From NCBI GenBank assembly GCA_021162325.1, contig JAGGYV010000354.1:1-16271 (forward strand): a stretch of 16,271 nucleotides of DNA, in the 5' to 3' direction. Within the stretch, counting starts at the first letter, position 1, and each line of letters starts with the position of its first letter. Of the stretch, positions 5,401-13,222 are shown piece by piece. The notes beneath the pieces are model-generated. The model saw only the letters and a list, made by a program, of their open reading frames with translations. It was not told where the DNA came from and made no database searches. This stretch comes from Desulfobacteraceae bacterium. Lineage in GTDB: Bacteria; Desulfobacterota; Desulfobacteria; Desulfobacterales; Desulfosalsimonadaceae. The position numbers and the translations under genes are program-made.

Positions 5401-6408
5401 AGTGTTCGGGCCCGGGTGCAACCTGTCAACAGGTATCTGGCTTTGATGTTATTGATCCTTATATTAAGTGTCAGGCCTTCATATTCAACGACAGAGGGAT
5501 ATCCGCTTGGTAAACAAAATGAAAAAATTGAAACATGGGCATTTTATTCCAAAATAGAGTTGCCTGAAAAAGACGGGGATCTTTACCTCGGAATGTTTTT
5601 TTGTTCCGGAACCCTTTATTTTTTGAGAGGCAATTTTGCGCATATTTTTTGGCTGGATACATCGACTGGGAAATATACTTATGAAAATAATATTTATTTA
5701 CCGCCTTTTGAAAAAGTGACCCATAACGAAAAAAGTTTAGATGAGAAATATCATGGCAGTTTTTTTCGCTACAATGCCAGGGAAAAAAAATTTCTTGCAT
5801 ACGCTGGTTTTGAAAATCTTTGTGCTGAGCTGACGCTTTTTCCGGAAAAAGAACCCTTTGACTGTGATCAGGTTCGTCAGCGTGATCCTGAGAAAAAAAA
5901 ATTTGACTGGTACATGTTTCCCCGGATGACGATCGAGGCGTCTCTGGATTGCGGATATGATTTATGCGCATCCGGCCAGGGGCATTTTCAGCATTTTTGG
6001 GGAGACAAGATATATGAATCCGGGGATGTCCTTGTCGCTCATTTGGAATCCGGGTATGACATTACCATTAACGATATTCCGCCTTTAGAAAATGATTCGT
6101 CCATGCTGCCGGAAGTATATATGCTGATATCTGATCCGGATGGAAACGTTCAAAAAATTTCATCCTTTGAGTATTCAGTCCTTGAATGGGCAAAAAGTGG
6201 AAATAAAGGGAAAAAATATCCGGTTCATATTTCAGTAAAAAGCCAGTATAGAAATTTAAATCTGGATATTCGGGTGTTTAAGAATGACCAGATCTCAAAT
6301 TTGTTGGGTGTTGAAAAATGGTTCGGGTATGCGGGCATCAAGGGCAATATAGATAATAAGCCCCAGAAGGGCTGGGCATTTTTTAGTCCTGTGGGCATAG
6401 AAGAATAA
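5380..6408 (+). CDS. Secreted protein resembling the AttH/CrtC lipocalin-like family
   Basis: This 342-residue protein has an N-terminal signal (RYLALMLLILILSV, about 18-31, with likely cleavage after SYS), so it is exported. After it, WAFYSKIELPEKDGDLYLGMFF (53-74) recalls the opening strands of AttH/CrtC proteins (EWWY...G...YG...FF). GQGHFQHFWGD (199-209) recalls their conserved G-G-Y-x-E/D-H-x-W-G block, and the C-terminal YAGIKGNIDNKPQKGWAFF also fits. CrtC is a carotenoid hydratase, but AttH relatives have no established general reaction, so no function is claimed. The start is uncertain: AAGGGG lies only 3 bases before ATG 5380, and GTG 5416 or ATG 5440 would also leave a hydrophobic start. 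A stem (AGCCC/GGGCT) followed by a T-run sits near the 3' end, inside the coding region. The family call is by eye and tentative. Confidence 0.6.
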   Translation: MGKIFCGSVRARVQPVNRYLALMLLILILSVRPSYSTTEGYPLGKQNEKIETWAFYSKIELPEKDGDLYLGMFFCSGTLYFLRGNFAHIFWLDTSTGKYTYENNIYLPPFEKVTHNEKSLDEKYHGSFFRYNAREKKFLAYAGFENLCAELTLFPEKEPFDCDQVRQRDPEKKKFDWYMFPRMTIEASLDCGYDLCASGQGHFQHFWGDKIYESGDVLVAHLESGYDITINDIPPLENDSSMLPEVYMLISDPDGNVQKISSFEYSVLEWAKSGNKGKKYPVHISVKSQYRNLNLDIRVFKNDQISNLLGVEKWFGYAGIKGNIDNKPQKGWAFFSPVGIEE

Positions 6409-6527
6409 AAATAAAACGGTTAAAGAGTTTGTCATGGTGATTTATTCGTGCTGGATGGTGAAATGATTTATTAATTATTTTATGTAACTACGGTTCATTC
6501 GGCAGGGCGTTAGGGAAGTGGAAAATA

Positions 6528-6655
6528 TTAATATACCGGAATTGCGTAGAATTTTTAGTTGTATTCAAGGCGCGTTAACAGGCGCATAACAGGTTACGTA
6601 ACTGTTAACGCAACGAAGAAGACGACCAAAAAGGCAAGCAAGTTTGGTATATTAA
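6528..6655. mobile_element. 128-bp MITE-like element ending in the tag stop codon
   Basis: TTAATATACC (6528-6537) and GGTATATTAA (6646-6655) are perfect 10-bp terminal inverted repeats. Similarity continues inward on both sides as A-x-TTGC. A second perfect inverted pair, GCGTTAACAG (6572-6581) and CTGTTAACGC (6602-6611), sits inside, with the palindrome GTTACGTAAC at 6593-6602. No coding sequence is present. The right terminus overlaps the last codon of tag (minus strand, TAA at 6654-6652). A TA dinucleotide at each border could be a target duplication, but this cannot be proven from one copy. Confidence 0.55.
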
Positions 6656-7218
6656 GATTTGGAAGTTCCCTTATATCGAAAGCAGTCTATTGTATGATCG
6701 TTCACCATGCCCACGGCCTGCATGAACGCGTAGCAGATTGTGGGGCCGACAAATTTAAACCCTCTTTTTTTCAGATCTTTGCTCATAGCGTCTGATTCCG
6801 GGGTGTTTGACGGAATATCCGCCAATTTTTCCCAGGCATTTTTGATAGGTTTTCCGTCAACAAATTGCCAGATGTATGTATCAAAGCTTTTGAAATCTTT
6901 TTGTACACCTAAAAATGCGTCGGCATTGGTGACCGCTGCTCTGATTTTAAGCCGGTTCCTGACAATTTCAGGGTTAGTGATCAGATCAGCAATTTTTTTT
7001 TCCGTATATCTGGAAACTTTTTCAGAATCAAAATTATCAAACGCCTTTCTGTAGCCTTCTCTTTTATTCAGAATCGTTAACCAGCTGAGTCCGGCCTGGG
7101 CACCTTCTAAGATCAGAAATTCAAATAGTTTTTGGTCGTTATGAACCGGAACGCCCCATTCCTGGTCATGATACGCCTGCATAATTGCACTTTTTCCTGC
7201 CCATTCACATCGTATCAT
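6652..7218 (-). CDS. tag: DNA-3-methyladenine glycosylase I
   Basis: Tag removes 3-methyladenine from alkylated DNA, starting base-excision repair. The 188-residue length is normal for the family. The zinc-binding residues C4, H17, H175 and C179 fall at the same positions as in the E. coli enzyme. Y16, the base-binding E38 in LILEGAQAGLSW and W46 are also present. The start codon ATG at 7218 overlaps the TGA stop of the upstream acyltransferase-like gene by four bases (ATGA) and has no good ribosome site of its own, so translational coupling is likely. The last residues (GTSKS) lead into a stop codon supplied by the right end of an inverted-repeat element. The DNA-repair role is known from the family; pairing with a lipid acyltransferase is unexplained. 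Confidence 0.93.
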   Translation of the reverse strand: MIRCEWAGKSAIMQAYHDQEWGVPVHNDQKLFEFLILEGAQAGLSWLTILNKREGYRKAFDNFDSEKVSRYTEKKIADLITNPEIVRNRLKIRAAVTNADAFLGVQKDFKSFDTYIWQFVDGKPIKNAWEKLADIPSNTPESDAMSKDLKKRGFKFVGPTICYAFMQAVGMVNDHTIDCFRYKGTSKS

Positions 7219-8807
7219 TCTTTATTTTTCGTTTTATACTGAATTTCCTCTTTAAATCGAACCGGTTTGATATTGGGCAGTTGGGCAATTTTCCGCATGA
7301 TATTGATCCCTTCTTCCTCGTAATTTTCAATTATTTCAGCCGTCACTTCAACTGGCTCCCCCATGGCGATCCCCAGTTTAGCCGATCGCAGGTGCCACCC
7401 CCGGGTAATATCCGATCCGCCCACCAGATTAATCGGCGCAATAACGTCACCGGGCCGCATATAGGACTGTAAATATTTGGGATTTATGTATTTCAGTGCG
7501 ACTCCGCCATCCGGGTCAATGTATGAGCGGGACCCTTCCGGGAAGATGAGAAAACTTTCTTTCATGATTTTTTTGAAAAGTTCATAATCATCTTTAGAAA
7601 AATCTTTCATGGATTCTGCAAAATTTTCAGTTTCCATAAAAGTGATCAACTCTTGTTTTGTTTTTTCATCTAAAAATGAGGTATATTGCGTAAATGTCTC
7701 AGGAACATTATTCACCATGGCGGCCATGAAGTCTTCGTAGCTGAGTTTTTTGATTAAATACAGACCGGCATCCGGTAACTTGATCAGGCACTGGGTTCGT
7801 TTGGATGTTTTTCGTAATTCTTCAGCCAGGCCCATGGTCTTGATGGTGGTTGTCTTTTGAGACGGTACGGTAATAAAGAGATTGCCGACATTTGCCGCGC
7901 CATTTCGTAAGACAACATTGGAAAACATCCGGGGCCCGACGACGGTGTTGCAATTTTGGGTCAGGTTATGAAATCCCAGTTTTCGAATCACACTTCTGAC
8001 AAAGTAAGGTCCCAGGTAGCCTTCATGATGGCCCACGAAAAAAATCCGGTGCCCTTTGTTTTTAATCTTGGAAAGTTTATGCAGCGTTATAACGGTGTCT
8101 GTGGATGCGATGTCTTCAGCAGAATCTTTTCTAAAGGAAACGCGTTTGCCGCATTTGTCTACCAGGATAATATCAAGGACTTTTTTTCTTTCTGCAAATT
8201 CAAAAAATTTGTGCCAGAATGCGGTGTCCGGCAATACAGGAAAAATACACCGGTCAAAAGAAAATTGTATGGCCAGAAACTGTTCTAAGCGGGTTTTGGA
8301 AAATTCCTGAAAAAACTTGTGCTGAAGCAGTTGATTCTTCTTTTCAAGGAGTTTTTGCCTGGCTTCAGGAAAATGGGTGTTAATATCCAGCCCGTGCTTT
8401 GAAGCAAATTCAACAATTTCTTCAAGTACCCGGATGGCTTTTTCATTGTGCGGGGAACGCCGGAGTGAATATAATTTTGCCCGGGCAAACTCAATCAATT
8501 CCTTGAAATTTAAATGGTTTTTCCAACCCCTGGCTTTTTCGATAAATCCGCGGAAGCAGGAAAACCGCATCAGGTAATGTTGTACTTTCTCAGAGATCTT
8601 GTCCGCAGCACCTGCCAGTCGGGAAAAAAATGAAAACATCCTGTACGATGCACTGTAAAGTCGCTTTTTCCCGCCAAGCTTTGCCAGTGATTCTTCAAAC
8701 TTATCTTTATTATTTAAAAGAAACCGAATAATTTCATCCGGATTATAATGGTCTTTGGCTTCCGCCCACCATTTTTCAAATGGCATTTTTTCTAACAGTT
8801 TCACCAT
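7215..8807 (-). CDS. Glycerolipid acyltransferase (PlsB/PlsC-like), atypical catalytic motif
   Basis: This 530-residue protein has an N-terminal helical region of about 250 residues and a C-terminal acyltransferase domain. Visible motifs are GHHEGYLGPYF (259-269, at the position of the catalytic HX4D block), VGPRMFSN (about 291-298), IFPEGSRSYIDPDGG (421-435, the substrate-binding FPEGxxS block) and IAPINLVGGSD. Family members transfer an acyl group to glycerol-3-phosphate or lysophosphatidate at the membrane. Here the aspartate of HX4D is absent: residues five after H260 and H261 are L265 and G266. The protein could be altered in mechanism or inactive. No clear membrane span is seen. ATG 8807 has AGG only 3 bases upstream and GTG 8804 is an alternative start. 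The stop overlaps the tag start. Confidence 0.75.
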   Translation of the reverse strand: MVKLLEKMPFEKWWAEAKDHYNPDEIIRFLLNNKDKFEESLAKLGGKKRLYSASYRMFSFFSRLAGAADKISEKVQHYLMRFSCFRGFIEKARGWKNHLNFKELIEFARAKLYSLRRSPHNEKAIRVLEEIVEFASKHGLDINTHFPEARQKLLEKKNQLLQHKFFQEFSKTRLEQFLAIQFSFDRCIFPVLPDTAFWHKFFEFAERKKVLDIILVDKCGKRVSFRKDSAEDIASTDTVITLHKLSKIKNKGHRIFFVGHHEGYLGPYFVRSVIRKLGFHNLTQNCNTVVGPRMFSNVVLRNGAANVGNLFITVPSQKTTTIKTMGLAEELRKTSKRTQCLIKLPDAGLYLIKKLSYEDFMAAMVNNVPETFTQYTSFLDEKTKQELITFMETENFAESMKDFSKDDYELFKKIMKESFLIFPEGSRSYIDPDGGVALKYINPKYLQSYMRPGDVIAPINLVGGSDITRGWHLRSAKLGIAMGEPVEVTAEIIENYEEEGINIMRKIAQLPNIKPVRFKEEIQYKTKNKE

Positions 8808-8965
8808 TCACCTGCTTAACTATTTTTGCAACTGCTCAGGTAGAGAGACTGTAGGCTGAAGGTAAATAGGGCAGATGGAATAAGCTGTTTTTTAAAAATA
8901 ATTTATTCAGAAACCCCTTCAGTCTAAACCCCTTCAGTCTAACGAACCTAAGTCGTTACCTATTT
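8808..8965. repeat. Intergenic region with a 15-bp exact direct repeat
   Basis: AAACCCCTTCAGTCT occurs twice in tandem (8911-8925 and 8926-8940). A degenerate inverted relative, AGACTGTAGGCTGAAGG, lies at 8846-8862. GAATAA and TTATTC at the borders of the T/A-rich centre could pair weakly. This probably is a small reiterated repeat between the PiT gene stop and the acyltransferase gene start. No convincing terminator or promoter was found. Confidence 0.5.
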
Positions 8966-11248
8966 TTATTGTGAATCAATCTTCATATATGTGTTGGACA
9001 GCTCTTTATCAAATTTAAATGATTCATTAAATATTTCAAGAAGTTTAATATTTTGCTTGGCCATCATCAGGCAGTTGCCCACAATGGCGTAAAACAGGAT
9101 ACTCAGTCGCGTTTTGGATTCATTGCTCCGAATCCTTTCAATCTGGTCCTGGTTAAAATGGTCGGCCAGTTCCCTCATGTGATGATACTGATCGATAATA
9201 TTCTGATAATCCACAATTTCATTCTTTTTAAAAGAGACCTCGACTTTTAAAAGAATGTCCATAATACATATTTTAATTTGTTTGAGTTCTTCGATCTGGA
9301 CATCCAAAAGCCCTTTGTGTTTATTCCCGATATGGATATATGACCGCACGACCGTATCCCGGTGGCCGTCAGAAAGTTTTTGCAGTCTTCTAATCGTTTG
9401 GGCGTATTTATACGAAATCTTGGCGTCTTGTTTTTGCTGAAGGCGCAATACTTTGAAAACATTTGCCATAATAATATTTGCGCTTAACTGAATCTGTCTT
9501 ACCTTTTTCCGTTCCTTGGTCAGTACGTCAAGGTCTTCTTTAAACAGCGCGTCAAATGCCACATCAAACGATTCCCGGATTTCTTTGAGCAGGTGTGCCA
9601 GGTGCTCAAATGTGTTCATAATTGCCAGATGTGAATCCGTAATTTTTTTCATATTAAAAATTTTAATATCTTCTTTTTCTTTCTCGCGGTCTTCATGTTT
9701 TTGTTTGTTTTTCCAGATAATAAAGCCTGCCAGAATAAAAAGAAGAATCGCCCCCGGTACTTTAAAAATTGAAATAACATAGGCAAAGATAAAACATGTA
9801 ATAAACGCAATCAGTGCCGTCATGAACCAGCCGCCGATAACCGTAAGAACACCGGTAACCCGGTAGACCGCGCTTTCCCTGCCCCATGCCTGATCGGAAA
9901 AAGAGGAGCCCATGGACACCATAAAGGTGACATACGTTGTGGAGAGCGGTAGTTTCATGGAGGTTGCATAAGAGACCACGGCACTGGCAACCATGAGGTT
10001 GACGGATGCGCGGACCAGATCAAATGATGGTTGATCATCCTGGTTCATCACGGTATTTGGGTTACGCGGTTTGAGTCGGCGAGCAACAAATCGTTTGACG
10101 CTTTCGGGGAAAAACACTTTTAATGAACCAAAAAGAGAATCTACCATGCTCACAATTGAGCGGGAAAGCCAGATGGATTCAAAGCGTTCAATGCCTTCAT
10201 CCTGATGTCCCAGCTTGAGCTCCGTCTCCCTGACGGATTTTGCTTTTTTGGATACCCACAAAGTGATAACCATGATCGCACCGGCAATCAGCAGCAGAAA
10301 TGTCTGTGACTGCACTTTTTCGCTCAAAGCACCCATTGTTATGTTTAAGGGATCTGCAGACGCAATGGCCGTGGTATATGCATGCAGTCCCGCCATGGGA
10401 ACACCGATAAAATTAACCAGGTCATTGGCGGCAAATGCCATGGCCAGGGCAAATGTACCAATCAGCACGATGGGCTTGAGGATATTAACATTAAAAAAAG
10501 TCAGTAAAATCTGGAAAATAACGGCAGACACAGCAAAAATATAAAACATGATCAGCAGGGTGTGTGTCATAATCCAGGCAATCATTTCGTCGGTCATAAA
10601 AGAAGCGCCTTTAGATCCTTTTACCAGGATAAAGTAGGTAATGACCGACATGGCAAAACCTCCCCAAACCGCGCCGTAGCGCTTCAGCTTTTTCTGGTAA
10701 TCAAAGGTAAATATCAGGCGGGAAATAAACTGGGCGATGGCGCCACCGATAAACGCCACGATGATGGAGAGCAGAATGCCGAATGCAATCAGCAGGGCTT
10801 TGCCGGTGTTGATATATTCACCCAATGACATCGTATTGCCGGTGTCGGCCATTATTTTTATAACTGATACCGCCACGGCCGCGCCCAGGAGCTCAAAAAC
10901 AATGGATACGGTGGTGGATGTGGGAAGGCCATGGGTGTTAAAAAGATCAAGAAGAAGAATATCCGTCACCATAACGGCAATAAAAATGGTAATCAACTCG
11001 GGCATGGTAAAAAACTGAGGATGAAAAATGCTTTTTCTGGCAACTTCCATCATGCCGCTGGAAAAGGTTACGCCAGTCAGAATGCCTAAACTGGCAACAA
11101 TCATAATTACATGATAAGAAGCCACTTTTGAACCGATTGATGAGTTCAGAAAATTGGATGCATCGTTGGACACCCCGACGATTAAATCTAGTACTGCAAA
11201 AACCAGCAGGCATACAACCGCAATAAAAAAGATTTCAATTCCCATCAT
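8966..11248 (-). CDS. PiT-family inorganic phosphate permease with C-terminal PhoU-like domain
   Basis: This 760-residue membrane protein belongs to the PHO4/PiT family of low-affinity phosphate (or metal-phosphate) symporters driven by H+ or Na+. The duplicated signature is visible twice: GVSNDASNFLNSSIGSK with N28-D29 and N32, and FAANDLVNFIGVPMAG with N275-D276 and N279. STT motifs follow in each half (GLPTSTTVS near 110; KLPLSTTYVTF near 430). About ten to twelve hydrophobic helices extend to about residue 520. From about 530 to the end the chain is soluble and helical with charged heptads (HLAIMNTFEHLAHLLKEI and onward), resembling PhoU/DUF47-type domains that usually accompany PiT as separate proteins. 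Ordinary PiT is about 420-500 residues, so this is a fused regulator form. The start has two adjacent ATGs (11248, 11245) with no clear ribosome site, and no Pho box is evident. Confidence 0.9.
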   Translation of the reverse strand: MMGIEIFFIAVVCLLVFAVLDLIVGVSNDASNFLNSSIGSKVASYHVIMIVASLGILTGVTFSSGMMEVARKSIFHPQFFTMPELITIFIAVMVTDILLLDLFNTHGLPTSTTVSIVFELLGAAVAVSVIKIMADTGNTMSLGEYINTGKALLIAFGILLSIIVAFIGGAIAQFISRLIFTFDYQKKLKRYGAVWGGFAMSVITYFILVKGSKGASFMTDEMIAWIMTHTLLIMFYIFAVSAVIFQILLTFFNVNILKPIVLIGTFALAMAFAANDLVNFIGVPMAGLHAYTTAIASADPLNITMGALSEKVQSQTFLLLIAGAIMVITLWVSKKAKSVRETELKLGHQDEGIERFESIWLSRSIVSMVDSLFGSLKVFFPESVKRFVARRLKPRNPNTVMNQDDQPSFDLVRASVNLMVASAVVSYATSMKLPLSTTYVTFMVSMGSSFSDQAWGRESAVYRVTGVLTVIGGWFMTALIAFITCFIFAYVISIFKVPGAILLFILAGFIIWKNKQKHEDREKEKEDIKIFNMKKITDSHLAIMNTFEHLAHLLKEIRESFDVAFDALFKEDLDVLTKERKKVRQIQLSANIIMANVFKVLRLQQKQDAKISYKYAQTIRRLQKLSDGHRDTVVRSYIHIGNKHKGLLDVQIEELKQIKICIMDILLKVEVSFKKNEIVDYQNIIDQYHHMRELADHFNQDQIERIRSNESKTRLSILFYAIVGNCLMMAKQNIKLLEIFNESFKFDKELSNTYMKIDSQ

Positions 11249-11442
11249 TAATTGTCTCTTGTCTGATTTTAAGTTATTGTAATATCATATTAAATTAAGT
11301 TTAATGACGGACCAGGTATAATGTTAATGAGCTTGTCACATGTTTGTTCTGTTAAATCAAGTAAAATTCATTTGTTGGAAAAGGAAATAAGATGAGCAGT
11401 TGTAAGGGTTTTTAGATATAATTAAATGCAGGGTGTCATTAT

Positions 11443-11778
11443 TTAATCCATTAAATAAAATCCAATGGCCTTGTCGGTTTCACTGAAAGAAAGGATTGAA
11501 GAAAATTCGACACTGATCACCGCTCCGTTAATTTTTTTCACAAAGGTTTCTTTTTTGATGAGTGTTTCTGCGCTGTTATTCAAATGAAACTGGATCGTTA
11601 TTTTATCGTCAATATTCAGCGGCCAGGCCGATTTTAATGAGAATTTCAGCCCGGTTCGGGACAAATTATTGACCACAATCATTTCTTTTTTCCCGCACTG
11701 ATCAATCGTCTTTGATTTTCCGCACCCCGGGCAATCCATGGTCGCTTTGTTTTTACTGTCTACATAAATTGATTTCAT
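11443..11778 (-). CDS. Small PilZ-like protein with N-terminal cysteine knuckle
   Basis: This 111-residue protein ends in a PilZ-like beta-barrel. VVNNLSRTGLKFSL (35-48) matches the (D/N)xSxxG motif of c-di-GMP-binding PilZ domains, followed by strands with KITIQFHL, TFVKKI, ISVEF and a closing AIGFYLMD. The RxxxR motif that normally precedes and clamps c-di-GMP is not visible, so ligand binding is doubtful. The N-terminus has CPGCGK (C16, C19) and C28, a partial zinc-ribbon-like knuckle; a fuller CxxC...CxC form is, from memory, common before PilZ in related bacteria. It is probably a cytoplasmic regulator or a degenerate relative. No ribosome site precedes ATG 11778. It lies between the DUF389 and PiT genes on the same strand, with gaps of 149 and 194 bases, so co-transcription is uncertain. 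Confidence 0.65.
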   Translation of the reverse strand: MKSIYVDSKNKATMDCPGCGKSKTIDQCGKKEMIVVNNLSRTGLKFSLKSAWPLNIDDKITIQFHLNNSAETLIKKETFVKKINGAVISVEFSSILSFSETDKAIGFYLMD

Positions 11779-11887
11779 TTAAACAAATTTAGCAATTTTC
11801 AGGTTAATTTGCCCCGTATTTAAAAGCACAGACAGATGAATGAGAGGACATGGATGTCTCTGTTTAAAAATTAATTACAAAAATAAG

Positions 11888-11899
11888 TATATACAACAT
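11888..11899 (-). promoter_or_regulatory. 12-mer ATGTTGTATATA shared with the proA upstream region
   Basis: The minus-strand 12-mer ATGTTGTATATA at 11899-11888 lies about 110 bases upstream of the PilZ-like gene. The identical 12-mer occurs at 4465-4454, about 90 bases upstream of proA. It may be part of a promoter. AT-rich 12-mers can recur by chance, so this is weak evidence. Confidence 0.2.
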
Positions 11900-11927
11900 T
11901 ATCTTGGTTTTCAATTTATTAAAAATT

Positions 11928-12941
11928 TTATGATGCCGTAAAATACAGTATGATGATCAATGCCAGCAGTAGCCCGCTCCATATAATCGCCGCCTTAATT
12001 GTCGCTTTTTTGGCCTGGTCAGCCTCCCACCATGTCCGGGGCCGGACGCCCTGAAGAATAAATGTCACCACACCGGCCAGGTTCACACAGATCAGATTTG
12101 CTGAAAAAAGCATGAATGCGCCCATCGCCTGAATGAATTGTCCTGATCCGATGAGCATTCCAACGGTCACCAGCGGGGGCATCAGTGCCACGGCAACCAT
12201 GACCCCGATCAAAGCACCTGAAAACCCAGTGGTAAAAGCAAGGGCACCCGCAGCGCCAGCGGAAAATGCCAGGAGGATATCCGATAGGGTGATGGATGTC
12301 CGCGACGCAATGGCCGGCACACCGGCATCCACCTGAAAAATTATTCCCACGCAAATACTGAAAACAATAGTTAAAAGTATTCCAATAAAATTGGTCTTTA
12401 GCGCGTCCTTTCCTAATTGGGTATCACCCAGCGTTGTTGCAAGGGCCAGCGCCATATTGGGCGTCAGCAAAGGCGCAATCACCATTGCACCGATGATAAT
12501 GGCAATATCGTTTCGCATCAGTCCGATGGCTGCAACAATAGAAGAGAGGATGGTCAGGGCAATAAATGTTCTGTTGACGATGATCCCCGCGTTCATGGCC
12601 GCATATAATTCTTCCCGACTGACACGGTGTTTGTTGTTTGCAGACTTTTTTTTCCCGGAAACATTCGTTTCTTTTTCTTGTTTTGGTTTAGCCTTTGGCC
12701 GGGGCAGCACCGCTTCCACCGACATTAGCAAAATGTTGAACCCGGGTGAGTTGCCGAACCGTTGTTGAAAATGATCCATTATATTTTCACAATCTTCTGC
12801 CGGGGCAAGTATTTGTAGAATGTTCTGATTTGGCTGAAGCTGGTCCTGCCACATGTTCACCATCTGAAGGTCTTTTGTCATTCGGGCGATATCATCCGGC
12901 GGGACGACGGGAAACGTTATTTGTATGAGTCTCTGGGGCAT
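11928..12941 (-). CDS. DUF389 family membrane protein (TIGR00341-like)
   Basis: This 337-residue protein has a soluble N-terminal domain (1-80) of the kind seen in DUF389/TIGR00341 proteins, a charged linker (81-110, rich in K and E), and six or seven hydrophobic helices from about 122 to 335. The DUF389 core is clear: ELYAAMNAGIIVNRTFIALT, GAMVIAPLLTPNMALALA (151-168), the small-residue helix FSAGAAGALAF, and GVMVAVALMPPLVTVGMLIG (246-265). It is an inner-membrane protein. The family's function is not established, and the start has no recognisable ribosome site. It is transcribed divergently from the large unknown gene at 13223, and the 281 bases between them must hold both promoters. The PilZ-like gene follows after 149 bases on the same strand. 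A transport role is often guessed for the family but is not shown here. Confidence 0.82.
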   Translation of the reverse strand: MPQRLIQITFPVVPPDDIARMTKDLQMVNMWQDQLQPNQNILQILAPAEDCENIMDHFQQRFGNSPGFNILLMSVEAVLPRPKAKPKQEKETNVSGKKKSANNKHRVSREELYAAMNAGIIVNRTFIALTILSSIVAAIGLMRNDIAIIIGAMVIAPLLTPNMALALATTLGDTQLGKDALKTNFIGILLTIVFSICVGIIFQVDAGVPAIASRTSITLSDILLAFSAGAAGALAFTTGFSGALIGVMVAVALMPPLVTVGMLIGSGQFIQAMGAFMLFSANLICVNLAGVVTFILQGVRPRTWWEADQAKKATIKAAIIWSGLLLALIIILYFTAS

Positions 12942-13167
12942 TTTAATTTTTTAATCGTGCGGCTTAAATTGATGACATTGACTGTCTAATGGCGATGTTA
13001 AAGGCCATCATAGCAGAAATGATGCATAAAACAAATTACAAACCGTATAACAAGAAGGTTTATGACGGAACCTGCTGGTCCCATGGTGTATTCTGATCCC
13101 GCTGAATTTTTTCGGATTTGGCGGATGAGGGTTTATTTTTATGGACAAGGCGGTCTGTGCTTTGATA

Positions 13168-13182
13168 AACTTTTGAAAAGTT
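13168..13182. promoter_or_regulatory. 15-bp perfect palindrome upstream of the large gene
   Basis: AACTTTTGAAAAGTT is a perfect inverted repeat of 7 bases around a single central G, 40 bases before the large gene's start. TTGATA lies directly upstream (13162-13167), and AATATC follows 17 bases later as a poor -10. The arrangement would place an operator inside a promoter spacer. This is inference; no regulator is identified. Confidence 0.3.
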
Positions 13183-13222
13183 AAAATATCGTTAAATCGG
13201 ATATATGTGATCGACCGGCAGG

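Noticed and set aside
5471..5971. Minus-strand frame of 166 codons opposite the AttH-like gene
   Set aside because: The plus strand has a signal peptide and family-like motifs; the opposite frame has neither.
6500..6611. Integron attC-like site (GCGTTAG near 6508 and GTTAAC repeats)
   Set aside because: The core sites do not fit RYYYAAC/GTTRRRY in the right order, and no integrase or cassette structure is present; the MITE explanation accounts for the repeats.
11318..11360. Possible Pho box (CTTGTCAC...TGTTCTGTTA) upstream of the PiT gene
   Set aside because: The two half-sites are poor matches to CTGTCA repeats, the spacing is off and the orientation is opposite to the gene.
11843..11861. 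Hairpin AGAGGACA-TGGA-TGTCTCT as a terminator for the DUF389 gene
   Set aside because: It has a bulge, lies about 70 bases past the stop, and no U-run follows on the relevant strand.
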